Below, piece by piece: positions 51,249-59,198 of a DNA stretch of 64,000 nt. The position numbers and the translations under genes were made by a program. The stretch covers positions 1,178,001-1,242,000 of the forward strand of contig QBKD01000001.1 of assembly GCA_003053925.1 (NCBI GenBank), written 5' to 3'. The notes under the pieces are model-generated. The model saw only the letters and a list, made by a program, of their open reading frames with translations. It did no database searches and was not told the DNA's origin. Position 1 is the stretch's first letter. Each line of letters starts with the position of its first letter. This stretch comes from Microbacteriaceae bacterium MWH-Ta3. GTDB lineage: Bacteria > Actinomycetota > Actinomycetes > Actinomycetales > Microbacteriaceae.

Positions 51249-52454
51249 ATGTCACAGTCCTTGGAACGTTCCACAACATCGAAAGCGCATCGTGCATGGT
51301 TCATCACGGTTTTCGTATTGTTCTTTGGCCGCGGCCTCATGTACACCGCTTGGGCAACGCGCGGACCCGACATTCGGGATTACCTGGGAGTGTCGCTGGG
51401 CGAAATGGGCATACTCGCGATGTTTTTCGCGGCGGGTGCCATTGCGGGCGTGATTGTGGCAGGCCCCATCATCAATCGCTGGGGTTCCCGACTGGTTGCC
51501 GTTACATCGTTTGTGGCCATGCCCATCTTCTTGGCTGCCATGGTTCTTGTGGCGTCAACGGGAAATACCGGTCTGACTATGTCATTGGCAATTTTGTTCG
51601 GTGTGCCTTTTGGCGCGGGTGATTTTGTATCGAACGTCGAGGCGGGGAACCTTGATCGCGCATCGACCAAGAGTCGCATGCCCATGCTGCACGGCGGCTA
51701 TTCCATTGGCGTTCTGCTGGGTGCGGCGGCCACCGGTGGGCTAATTAAGGCTGGCGTGGGAACTGTGGAACACCTTGTCGGTGTCTCGATTATCTTTGGC
51801 GCAATCACCGTCTGGCGTGCCGTGACCTTGCCCAGGGACAACGGCAAGTTGGCTCATCACCTCGATGCAACGGTCGAGGCCCCAGTGGCAAAGCCTCGGA
51901 TCAATGTTCCACGTATCGTCAAGATCTCACTTATTGCGTTCATCTTCGTGCTGGCCGAGGGCGCCGCATCAATATTCATTCCGTTGGCACTTGTCGACGC
52001 CGGTCGTACCAGCGCCGAGGCTGCCTTCACCTACACCTTGTTCTCGCTGGGAATGGCTGTTATGCGCGTAATTGGCGGCTGGATAGTTGATCGCATTGGT
52101 CGCATTCGTGTCGTGGCATATTCGTCACTCGTTGCTGCTGCGGGCATTGCGATGTTCGTGTTTACGCCCTCATTACCACTTGAAAACTTCGCCGCTGTTT
52201 TGTGGGGAGCGGGAAATTCCTTGGCAATCGCGATGACTGTATCGGCGGTCACGGACAACCCTGCGACATCGAACCGATTGCAGAGTATTTTGTGGACGTT
52301 TGTCTACGTGGCGAATCTGGGGGTCGGGCCGCTGCTGGGTGGTATTGCCAACATCACCGGCATTTTCGTGGCATTCTGGCTGCCCGTTGCGTTCATGATT
52401 GTGGCGACGTTCTTGAGTCGCGAACTCAAACGCGATCCCGATCTGCCCAACTAG
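51249..52454 (+). CDS. MFS transporter
   Basis: Major facilitator of 401 residues with about 12 hydrophobic segments. After helix 2 the loop contains GPIINRWGSRL; later, VDRIGRIRV follows helix 8. It is related to, but distinct from, the MFS protein at 43260; both show an HxxxSxG-type stretch in helix 5 (HGGYSIGVLLGAAATGG). A GAAAGG ribosome site precedes the ATG. Substrate unknown. Confidence 0.88.
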   Translation: MSQSLERSTTSKAHRAWFITVFVLFFGRGLMYTAWATRGPDIRDYLGVSLGEMGILAMFFAAGAIAGVIVAGPIINRWGSRLVAVTSFVAMPIFLAAMVLVASTGNTGLTMSLAILFGVPFGAGDFVSNVEAGNLDRASTKSRMPMLHGGYSIGVLLGAAATGGLIKAGVGTVEHLVGVSIIFGAITVWRAVTLPRDNGKLAHHLDATVEAPVAKPRINVPRIVKISLIAFIFVLAEGAASIFIPLALVDAGRTSAEAAFTYTLFSLGMAVMRVIGGWIVDRIGRIRVVAYSSLVAAAGIAMFVFTPSLPLENFAAVLWGAGNSLAIAMTVSAVTDNPATSNRLQSILWTFVYVANLGVGPLLGGIANITGIFVAFWLPVAFMIVATFLSRELKRDPDLPN

Positions 52455-52464
52455 TCGGTTAACG

Positions 52465-52498
52465 ACGTGTGGCCCAGGCGAATGCCTGGGCCACACGT
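52465..52498. terminator. bidirectional terminator between the MFS gene and the surface-protein gene
   Basis: A perfect 15-base stem, 52465-52479 with 52484-52498, with a GAAT loop. Confidence 0.9.
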
Positions 52499-52509
52499 TT
52501 ATGGTGAAA

Positions 52510-53604
52510 CTATGCGCACTGCGAACGACGACGTGCCACGACAGTCAGTGCGCCGGCAGCAATAGCCACCAGAGCAATTGCGCCTGCACCAGCAACCAGA
52601 CCCTGGTCTGCGCCGGTCTCGGCGAGTTCGGGTTCTTCAGCAGCTGCGGGGGTCCAGTTCAGGACAGCATCGCGGTTTTCGATGCCGGCGTACACAACAT
52701 CGGTTCCCGACTGCAGCGAGGAGTCAGCCCAGGCGAGCTGAGCTGCAGCCCAGGTGCCGGTCTGCCACGAGTTGTAGTCACCGATTGCGGTGGTCTCGGG
52801 GTCGAAGTGGAATACCTTGTTCAGCACAACAATTTCGACAGTCTCACCAGGGGCGATGGAGGGGAGTTCGTAGTAGCTGTACTGCTCGTCGCCACCGTTA
52901 CCGATACCGCCCGATACAAATCCATCGGTCACGTTGTTCGATTGCGGTACTGCCGCGCCGGCCGAGCCGAAAGCGTAGACCGTAACAGGCGAGTTCTCAT
53001 TTTGCAGGCGGTCGTCAGTTACAGCGAAGTAGTCATCGGCGGTCAACTCTGTGGCGGGCACCGTTCCATAGTTTGCGGCGAAGTCATCGAGGCCGCTGGT
53101 GGTTGAACCCGATACCGAAGTCTCTTCATCGAAGTAGGAGTCCCAGTAAATGCTGACAACCTGACCAACAAGAGGATCTGCAGCGGTGTTGGTGACGATA
53201 ATCCGCTTGCGAACGGTTTGACCATCGGCATAGAAGCGCATCTCTGTGCGTGCCTCGTACGCTCCGTCACCGTTGTCGATGCTCACGGGGTCACAGGTCA
53301 AGATGATGTCGCCCGAGCCGTCGGTGGCCTCCGTCAGGTCTGCTGGGTCCGAGCAACCGACCGGGGTGCTGGGGTCGGTGCCGTTGCTCACGAGGTCGAC
53401 AGTCGCGTAATAATCCCATGAACCATACAGGCTGAGGTCATCGTTCCAAACATCGTTTTCGGCTCCGTAGAGGCTTGCTTCGGTGAACTCTGACCAGGTC
53501 CAGAAGGCCGAACCGGTGCCGACGAAAATATCTTCACCCGTGTGTGGTGCAGCCAGTGCGGGTGCGGCTGTTGCGGCAAGAAGCGCCGACCGAAGGTCTC
53601 GCCG
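52510..53604 (-). pseudogene. sortase-type surface protein lacking its 5' end
   Basis: The open frame of about 364 codons runs from an in-frame TAG at 53605-53607. The first codons encode what looks like the second half of a signal peptide (SALLAATAAPALAA), then a mature domain starting HTGEDIFVGTG. The C-terminus has LAETG, a hydrophobic helix and the basic tail ARRRSQCA, the usual cell-wall sorting signal. No ATG, GTG or TTG lies in the frame before the middle of the domain (first GTG at 53391). The start and promoter are therefore missing. Either the gene was broken here or the assembly is wrong. Confidence 0.75.
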
Positions 53605-53699
53605 CTACTGGCGTGGACACAGGCATCATCGGATTCGCAGCAGCAGCGCTGATCGCCGCTGGTGGAATCGCTTTCGTCGCTCGTCGTCGTAACGCGTAA
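53580..53699 (+). pseudogene. C-terminal fragment of a second sortase-type surface protein
   Basis: On the plus strand the last 39 codons of another surface protein are present: EAPTEG, then the sorting motif LAATG, a hydrophobic helix (GIIGFAAAALIAAGGIAFV) and the basic tail ARRRNA before the stop. Nothing of the extracellular domain remains. The fragment starts exactly where the opposite-strand signal peptide is cut, and its own terminator is retained. Confidence 0.7.
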
Positions 53700-53716
53700 T
53701 CTGCTTTACTGCATTG

Positions 53717-53747
53717 TGTGCCGGTCGCCTTCGGGTGGCCGGCACAC
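53717..53747 (+). terminator. terminator after the surface-protein fragment
   Basis: GTGTGCCGG at 53717-53725 pairs with CCGGCACAC at 53739-53747. Confidence 0.7.
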
Positions 53748-53804
53748 GGCGTTAAGTGGGTCGAGGCGCGGCAGCCGCGTGACTCGGATACCCTAGAAAC
53801 ATCA

Positions 53805-53877
53805 GCCCTCGTAGCTCAGCGGATAGAGCAGGAGCCTTCTAATCTCTTGGTCGCAGGTTCGATTCCTGTCGAGGGCA
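53805..53877 (+). tRNA. tRNA-Arg (TCT)
   Basis: Acceptor GCCCTCG/CGAGGGC with discriminator A, D arm GCTCAGCGGATAGAGC, anticodon loop CTTCTAA with anticodon TCT, T arm GCAGGTTCGATTCCTGT. The C31-T39 position of the anticodon stem is mismatched. CCA is not encoded. Confidence 0.92.
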
Positions 53878-53946
53878 CAGGCGTTTTGCCGTCGGTTCTG
53901 GCATTTCTCCTAACGGAGCATAATCGATCGGCATTCCCAGAGTGCA

Positions 53947-53959
53947 GTTGTGTCACAAC
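53947..53959. promoter_or_regulatory. 13-bp palindrome downstream of tRNA-Arg
   Basis: GTTGTG-T-CACAAC in the otherwise featureless gap 53878-54034. Possible protein-binding site; the role is unknown. Confidence 0.25.
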
Positions 53960-54034
53960 CACAGGTGCAGGACCACATCAACCTTCACGAATCAGCGCCA
54001 TTCGTCGTCGTTCAGCCGCGGGAGAAGTGCGCGG

Positions 54035-54571
54035 CTAGTCTGATTTTTCCGGGTTACGTGCCACACGCACGAGAACCTCGTTGCGGCGCAGGAACGGCGG
54101 CATGAACGGTGGGTTGTACACGGCACTGAACACGGGCCCATCGGGCAGTAAAGACATGGTGGACACCGCGGCGAGTAGCTTGGCGCTCATGGCGGCGAAC
54201 TTCTCGCCGTTCCACGCACCCGAGTACACCAAAGCCGCGAATCTGCCCGCTGGCACCATTTTCAGTGTGATGGCCGAACTAATCGGAAAGGGAATATCGC
54301 CCTCAGCAACGTCGCGGGGAACCACAAACGATACGAGCCAGCCCAAATCCGACGGCACCTGCTGAACGGGGGCCGTCATCGCAATCTTTTGCCCCGCGGA
54401 ATTATCGCCACTGATGTACCGAAACAGTGACCCAAAAGCCCTATTCGAGGCATCGTTGAGGTCACTGGTACGATCGACCCGGCACTCGGCGATCCAATAC
54501 GGTTCATAATCCCGCACCTCGATGCCGTTCCGTGAATCCACGGTTCGATACACGGGTTTTTCGATTGCCAT
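54035..54571 (-). CDS. SOUL family heme-binding protein
   Basis: Protein of 178 residues with a single SOUL/HBP domain. Recognisable parts are EVRDYEPYWIAEC, AFGSLFRYISGDN, IAMTAPV and the C-terminal YNPPFMPPFLRRNEVLV. Eukaryotic members bind heme; the bacterial role is unclear. TAGGCT lies six bases before the ATG, and it overlaps the stop codon of the upstream gene. Confidence 0.88.
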   Translation of the reverse strand: MAIEKPVYRTVDSRNGIEVRDYEPYWIAECRVDRTSDLNDASNRAFGSLFRYISGDNSAGQKIAMTAPVQQVPSDLGWLVSFVVPRDVAEGDIPFPISSAITLKMVPAGRFAALVYSGAWNGEKFAAMSAKLLAAVSTMSLLPDGPVFSAVYNPPFMPPFLRRNEVLVRVARNPEKSD

Positions 54572-54577
54572 AGATTG

Positions 54578-54583
54578 AGCCTA
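54578..54583 (-). promoter_or_regulatory. -10 element of the SOUL gene
   Basis: TAGGCT on the minus strand, six bases before the ATG. The TAG of this hexamer is also the stop of the upstream membrane-protein gene. Confidence 0.4.
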
Positions 54584-54883
54584 GTTGGGTGGTTCGTCAC
54601 CGGTACGGTGTGGCCGCGATCGAAGAATTAGGCCCGTTACGAGTATTGCCAACGACACCAGCCAGAGAGATGAGCTCATAGCAATGCCGGATGCCGCTGT
54701 CGCCAGTGACTGTGCGGGGGATTGAGTTGCACTGACATTCGGGCCAAAAATCATGGAGTAGGCGCCAAGCGTCTGAAATGTTGACATGAAACCAGTCAGC
54801 GTAAAAAAGCCCAAGCCGATTGAGCCTGTCCAAATAGCGATTTTTCCACGTGGCTGGGGTGACGTTGTATCGGGTTCGCTCAT
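54581..54883 (-). CDS. small two-helix membrane protein
   Basis: Unrecognised 100-residue protein with two hydrophobic segments (about residues 16-36 and 68-88) and charged ends. The start ATG at 54883 follows TACTGT by six bases, as at other leaderless genes. It lies just upstream of the SOUL gene. No function can be assigned. Confidence 0.6.
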   Translation of the reverse strand: MSEPDTTSPQPRGKIAIWTGSIGLGFFTLTGFMSTFQTLGAYSMIFGPNVSATQSPAQSLATAASGIAMSSSLWLVSLAILVTGLILRSRPHRTGDEPPN

Positions 54884-54889
54884 GCCGTC

Positions 54890-54895
54890 ACAGTA
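54890..54895 (-). promoter_or_regulatory. -10 element of the small membrane-protein gene at 54883
   Basis: TACTGT on the minus strand, six bases before the ATG; leaderless pattern. Confidence 0.4.
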
Positions 54896-54975
54896 CAGAC
54901 CAAACGAACCACAGTAAACAATGCTGCGCTGCATGTGCGCTACATCCGAGGCGGCAAAGCCCCAGATTGAGCCTT

Positions 54976-56400
54976 TTAGCGAAGCGAGTCCAGCAACCGC
55001 TTCACCGAGGTCATCGCCCCGCCCAGTACGGCGGGTATGCCGCCGCCGGGATGCACCGATGCACCTACGCGCCACAGCCACGGCGTCAATGGGCTGTTGT
55101 ACAGCGGGGTATGGAAGGGGCCGCCCTGCCACAGGTGGCGAGTGGCGCCATACAGCGATCCCGCGTCGGCGCCGAAGGCCGAGAAATACTGCGGGTCCAG
55201 GATGGTGTGGCCCACAATGCGGTCGGCAATCGAGCCGTCCAGTTCCATCACGCGGCTGATGCGCGCCATTTCGGCCTGCACGAACGGGTGGTCAATCGTG
55301 TATCGCTGGCCGTCGGCAGGCGCGGTCAGCAGGACGGCGGCAGTGGCCTTGTCGTTGGGATAAATGTGGCCGGGCTTGTAATAGTTCAAGAACGCCATGG
55401 TCTGTTCGGGAAGCTCGCGGCGGTCCAGTGACCGATGAAGGTCGCGCGGACTATCGGGCATAATCACCGAATGGGTCACCACGTGGTCGGGCAGCGGGTC
55501 GGACAACGCCGTGAACACGGCGATACCCGAACACGAGGCGCGGCGCGCGGCCGGCGCACGCCGCCCCAGCAGGCGATTCAGTACCTGGGCATCGGTGGCT
55601 CCCACCACCACGTCGGCGGGGTAGTCCCGTGCTGCAGTCGATACGGTGCCGCGCGCGATTCGGGTAACCGGCGCGCCCGTCACGATTGTGGCGCCCGCCT
55701 CGGTTGCCAGACGCGCCAGCGCCAGCGGTATCTCATACACACCGCCCGTGGGCACGAAGATGCCGTCGCGCGCCATCACTGCCGGCATCGACGCATAGAG
55801 AGCGAGGGTGCGCGCCGGCGAAATTCCCGCGTTCAGCGTATGAATCGCAATGACCTCGCGCAGATCCTCGGGCATCCAGCGCAGGCCGTTGATGAATGAC
55901 TGCGCGGATAACCGAATGCCGTATCGGCTGGTGAGTGCAGTGACGGCGGGAAGAATTCCCGCATCAAACGGGTCGGCGGTCAGCAGACGCGTGATGGCAG
56001 GGCCCAGGCCGCCGTGCTGCGCCTCGAATCGCGTCCAGGCATCGTGCCATTCGTGGCCGGGTTCAACGGGCAAGTTTGCGGCGGTGCCGCGGAAGAAGTA
56101 GCGGCCCACCTCGGGAAGTCGCTCGAGGCGCAATCCCGCGATGTCGCGCGCCGAACCCGCAGCGCCCGCAGCACCCAGGTCGTCGTAGCGGTCGAACAGT
56201 TCGTCCAGCACGCCGGGAAAGGTCACGAGCGAAGGGCCAGTGTCAATTCGCTGGCCCGCAACCTCGATTCGACGGGACTTGCCGCCGATCCAGTCATTGC
56301 CCTCGAGGACCGTCACGCGGTGTCCGGCACGCGCCAGCAGCGCGGCGGCAGTCAGGCCGCCCAGGCCCGCGCCCACGACAACGATGTTTTTCGCGGCCAT
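54976..56400 (-). CDS. crtI: phytoene desaturase (CrtI/CrtD family)
   Basis: Carotenoid desaturase of 474 residues. The FAD motif is VVVGAGLGGLTAAALLARAGHRVTVLEGN, followed by GGKSRRIEVAGQRIDTGPSLVTFP. The C-terminal family signature VGASVHPGGGIPAVLGGAM is present. The start ATG is the first codon after the ubiA-like gene and overlaps its stop by one base. It may desaturate phytoene to lycopene or act on later C50 intermediates. The partner genes crtE and crtB are not in the window. Confidence 0.88.
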   Translation of the reverse strand: MAAKNIVVVGAGLGGLTAAALLARAGHRVTVLEGNDWIGGKSRRIEVAGQRIDTGPSLVTFPGVLDELFDRYDDLGAAGAAGSARDIAGLRLERLPEVGRYFFRGTAANLPVEPGHEWHDAWTRFEAQHGGLGPAITRLLTADPFDAGILPAVTALTSRYGIRLSAQSFINGLRWMPEDLREVIAIHTLNAGISPARTLALYASMPAVMARDGIFVPTGGVYEIPLALARLATEAGATIVTGAPVTRIARGTVSTAARDYPADVVVGATDAQVLNRLLGRRAPAARRASCSGIAVFTALSDPLPDHVVTHSVIMPDSPRDLHRSLDRRELPEQTMAFLNYYKPGHIYPNDKATAAVLLTAPADGQRYTIDHPFVQAEMARISRVMELDGSIADRIVGHTILDPQYFSAFGADAGSLYGATRHLWQGGPFHTPLYNSPLTPWLWRVGASVHPGGGIPAVLGGAMTSVKRLLDSLR

Positions 56401-57239
56401 TACAGCAGCCCCAGGACTACTCCGCCAACCAGTTGTACGCCAGCCACCGACCCCACCACATAGGGGTAGGCCACCGAATACTTGTAGACGCGCTTCGCGT
56501 TCACGGTGGTGTTGTCCTGAACGATTAACCAGACCAGCCACGCCGCGTACACGGCGTTCGCGATTGCAAGCGGAATGTTGACGAACGCAAACAGAACGGT
56601 GGACACAATCCACCAGAAGCTGACCCATACCAACGAACCGCGAGCGCCCAGGTGCACGGCGGTGGTGCGGATGCCGGCCTCGGAGTCTTCATCGATGTCC
56701 TGAATGGCGTCATAGGTGTGCTTCGCTAGGCTCCAGGCCATCAGTGCGAAGACGGCCCACCACCAGGGCTCGGCGCCCAGTGCCAGCGGCACGAACGCCA
56801 GCGGGAACGCATAGTCGGCATTGCTGATCGAATCGAGGTAGGGGCGGCCCTTGAATCGCAGCGGCGGTGCCGAATAAAAGAGGAAGAACAGGCTGTAGGC
56901 CCACATCCAGAGGTTGGCCTCGAGCGAATAGTTGAGGCCGAAGTACACAAGGAACGGCACGTTGGAAACCACAACGCCCCACGCGATCCACGGCACCTCG
57001 TGCGGGTGAATCTTCGCGCCGCCATAACCGCCCTTGCGGATGTTCAGATTATCGGTCTCTTGGTCGAATATGTCGTTAATGCCGTAAATCAAGAGGTTGA
57101 ACGGCAGCGTGACCCACATCAGCATCCAGATGATGTCCCACGACCACAGGGTGCCGGTAATCCACAGCGCCACCATGGTGGTGCCAATCGTGTTGATCCA
57201 CAGAACGGGACGGGAAATGGTTATCAGCCGAAGGATCAC
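56400..57239 (-). CDS. crtEb: UbiA-type prenyltransferase, lycopene elongase-like
   Basis: Membrane prenyltransferase of 279 residues with about eight helices. The Asp-rich motifs are NDIFDQETD, followed by NIRKGGYGGAK as in CrtEb/LyeJ lycopene elongases, and YDAIQDIDEDSEAG. It is expected to add C5 units to lycopene for C50 carotenoids, although other UbiA roles are possible. The GTG start lies six bases after TAGAGT (leaderless). First gene of the crt pair. Confidence 0.8.
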   Translation of the reverse strand: MILRLITISRPVLWINTIGTTMVALWITGTLWSWDIIWMLMWVTLPFNLLIYGINDIFDQETDNLNIRKGGYGGAKIHPHEVPWIAWGVVVSNVPFLVYFGLNYSLEANLWMWAYSLFFLFYSAPPLRFKGRPYLDSISNADYAFPLAFVPLALGAEPWWWAVFALMAWSLAKHTYDAIQDIDEDSEAGIRTTAVHLGARGSLVWVSFWWIVSTVLFAFVNIPLAIANAVYAAWLVWLIVQDNTTVNAKRVYKYSVAYPYVVGSVAGVQLVGGVVLGLL

Positions 57240-57245
57240 ACTGTC

Positions 57246-57251
57246 ACTCTA
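57246..57251 (-). promoter_or_regulatory. -10 element of the carotenoid pair
   Basis: TAGAGT on the minus strand, six bases before the GTG start at 57239; leaderless pattern. Confidence 0.45.
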
Positions 57252-57287
57252 TCCGCGAACACTGGGTGCGCGGGGCGCTGACGCGCA

Positions 57288-57293
57288 TAGAAT
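57288..57293 (+). promoter_or_regulatory. -10 element of the decarboxylase gene
   Basis: TAGAAT, 24 bases before the GTG start. It would give an mRNA with a short leader that includes AAAGGAG at 57305-57311. Confidence 0.5.
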
Positions 57294-57316
57294 CGTTTGC
57301 GTACAAAGGAGTATGC

Positions 57317-58714
57317 GTGTCTACGAAGAAGCCCGTCATTCTGTCCGACATTCTGCCCGGTGTCGTTTCCGGAATTAACGACATCAAGGCCACCTACGGC
57401 GAATGGGATGTTCACGAATCCCAGCATGCCGACCCCGCTCGGGTGGCCGAGGTGCTCTCGGAACTTACTGAGCGCCTGGACAACAACTTTCCGTTCTTCC
57501 ACCCGCAATATGCGGGCCAAATGCTCAAGCCGCCGCACCCCGTGGCAATGGCGGCCTACACCGCCACGATGATGATCAACCCCAACAATCATTCGATTGA
57601 TGGCGGTAAGGCAACCACGCTGATGGAGCGCGAGGTGCTGGACCAACTTGTGGCGATGTTTGGGTATTCCGAGAAATACCTGGGCCACCTGACCTGGAGC
57701 GGGACGACCGCAAACCTCGAGGCGCTGTGGGTGGGCCGCGAGGTCAACCCGGGCAAGGCCATCGCGCACAGCAAAGATTCGCACTACACGCATTCGCGTA
57801 TGGGCGAGGTCCTGAATGTTCCGACCATTTCAATTGCGACAGAGGCGGACGGCCGCATGTCACTCGACGCACTCGAGGTCGAACTGAAGACCGGGCGTAT
57901 CGGAACGGTTGTTGTCACCCTCGGCACAACGGGCCTCGGTGCCGTGGACCCGCTGGCCGACATCATTCCGCTTGCGCGCCAGTATGGGGCTCGGGTTCAC
58001 GTAGACACGGCATATGGCGGATTCTTTAGCCTGATCCCTGATGAACTCTCGCCCGAAACGGCACGGCACTACGCGGCGATAGCGCACTCGGATTCCGTCG
58101 TGGTGGATCCCCACAAGCACGGCCTGCAGCCCTATGGGTGTGGCGCGGTGTTGTTCAACGACCAGTCCATCATCGAGTATTACAAGCACGATTCGCCGTA
58201 TACCTACTTCGCCAGCACTGACCGACACTTCGGCGAGATTCAGCTGGAATGCTCGCGCGCGGGTGCATCGGCGGCAGCTCTGTGGGCAACGCTGAAGGTC
58301 TTCCCGCTCACCCGCGATGGGCTGGGTGCCATCATCGCACCGGGCCGTCGTGCCGCCCGCCTGTGGCACGAACTGATTAGCGAATCCGATGTGCTGCAGC
58401 CGTATCAGCAGCCCGAATTGGACATCATTACCTACCTGCCGCGGGTTGAATCCATGAGCGCACTGGATCACGTGTCGCACGCGATCTTCGAGATGGCGGC
58501 CGATACCACGAGGCCTCAGCAAACGCACCTGGCGACTTATGTAGTGACGCCCGACCAACTTGCGGCGCGCGGCATGGAGCTTGAACGCGATGCGCCCAGC
58601 GGGCGAATCATGCGCAGCGTTTTGATGAAGCCCGAACATGAAGTGCTGATTCCCGAAATGCACCACCACGTGTCGATGTGGTCGCGCCGAGCAATGGAGC
58701 GCTACGGCTTTTAG
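57317..58714 (+). CDS. PLP-dependent group II decarboxylase
   Basis: Decarboxylase of about 465 residues. The PLP lysine is in VVVDPHKHGLQPYGCG near residue 266, and the cofactor site includes TWSGTTANLEAL and HVDTAYGGFF. It belongs to the family of glutamate, aspartate, tyrosine and diaminobutyrate decarboxylases; the substrate cannot be fixed by eye. The GTG start follows AAAGGAG with five bases between. It stands alone and is divergent from the carotenoid pair. Confidence 0.85.
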   Translation: MSTKKPVILSDILPGVVSGINDIKATYGEWDVHESQHADPARVAEVLSELTERLDNNFPFFHPQYAGQMLKPPHPVAMAAYTATMMINPNNHSIDGGKATTLMEREVLDQLVAMFGYSEKYLGHLTWSGTTANLEALWVGREVNPGKAIAHSKDSHYTHSRMGEVLNVPTISIATEADGRMSLDALEVELKTGRIGTVVVTLGTTGLGAVDPLADIIPLARQYGARVHVDTAYGGFFSLIPDELSPETARHYAAIAHSDSVVVDPHKHGLQPYGCGAVLFNDQSIIEYYKHDSPYTYFASTDRHFGEIQLECSRAGASAAALWATLKVFPLTRDGLGAIIAPGRRAARLWHELISESDVLQPYQQPELDIITYLPRVESMSALDHVSHAIFEMAADTTRPQQTHLATYVVTPDQLAARGMELERDAPSGRIMRSVLMKPEHEVLIPEMHHHVSMWSRRAMERYGF

Positions 58715-58766
58715 CCCCCGACCGTCGCGTAGGTTAGAGGTAGTGAACCGCACAAGAGGAGCGCAC

Positions 58767-59177
58767 ATGACCGAGTCGACTGTTGACCGCCGCACGGTTT
58801 TGGCGGCATCCGGTGTGGCCGCGGTTGGTGTGGCAACGGTGTTGGCCGGATGCACCAACGGGGCGGCACCGGCGGGATCTGACTCGGCAACACCCATCGC
58901 GACACTCACCGACATCGAGGTAGGTGCCAGCCGAAACTATAGGGTCAACGGCACAGACCTGGTCATCACACGGCTGGATGACAGTTCGGTGGCGGCGTTC
59001 GACGCGACGTGTACGCACGAAGGCTGTTTGACTGGCCCACGCAACGGCGTCATTTTGTGTGATTGCCACGGCGGCGAATTCGACACCCACACTGGCGAGG
59101 CGCTGGCTGGTCCGGTATCCGAGCCTCTCGCCTCGATTCCCGTCGTAGTGCGCGACGGCAACATTTTCTTCGCCTAA
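58767..59177 (+). CDS. Rieske [2Fe-2S] lipoprotein
   Basis: Exported protein of 136 residues. The N-terminus has DRRTVLAASGVAAVG and lipobox LAGC, possibly with Tat-type export. The Rieske motifs CTHEGC and CDCHGG give the four ligands of the cluster. It resembles the Rieske domains of ubiquinol-oxidising complexes but without an anchor helix, so it is probably an extracytoplasmic electron carrier. A GAGGAG ribosome site precedes the ATG. Confidence 0.9.
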   Translation: MTESTVDRRTVLAASGVAAVGVATVLAGCTNGAAPAGSDSATPIATLTDIEVGASRNYRVNGTDLVITRLDDSSVAAFDATCTHEGCLTGPRNGVILCDCHGGEFDTHTGEALAGPVSEPLASIPVVVRDGNIFFA

Positions 59178-59198
59178 AGACGACTGTTCGGGCTGACG

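Noticed and set aside
52510-53391. Surface-protein gene starting at GTG 53391
   Set aside because: That GTG is inside the mature domain. The frame upstream encodes a signal-peptide-like end and continuous domain sequence, so a 5' truncated gene is the better reading.
53947-53959. Terminator or attachment site after tRNA-Arg
   Set aside because: The palindrome has only one base at its centre, too few for a hairpin loop, and no copy of the tRNA 3' end was seen nearby. It is kept only as a weak candidate protein-binding site.
53718-54038. Open frame of about 106 codons across tRNA-Arg
   Set aside because: It runs through the tRNA gene and has no ribosome site or recognisable product.
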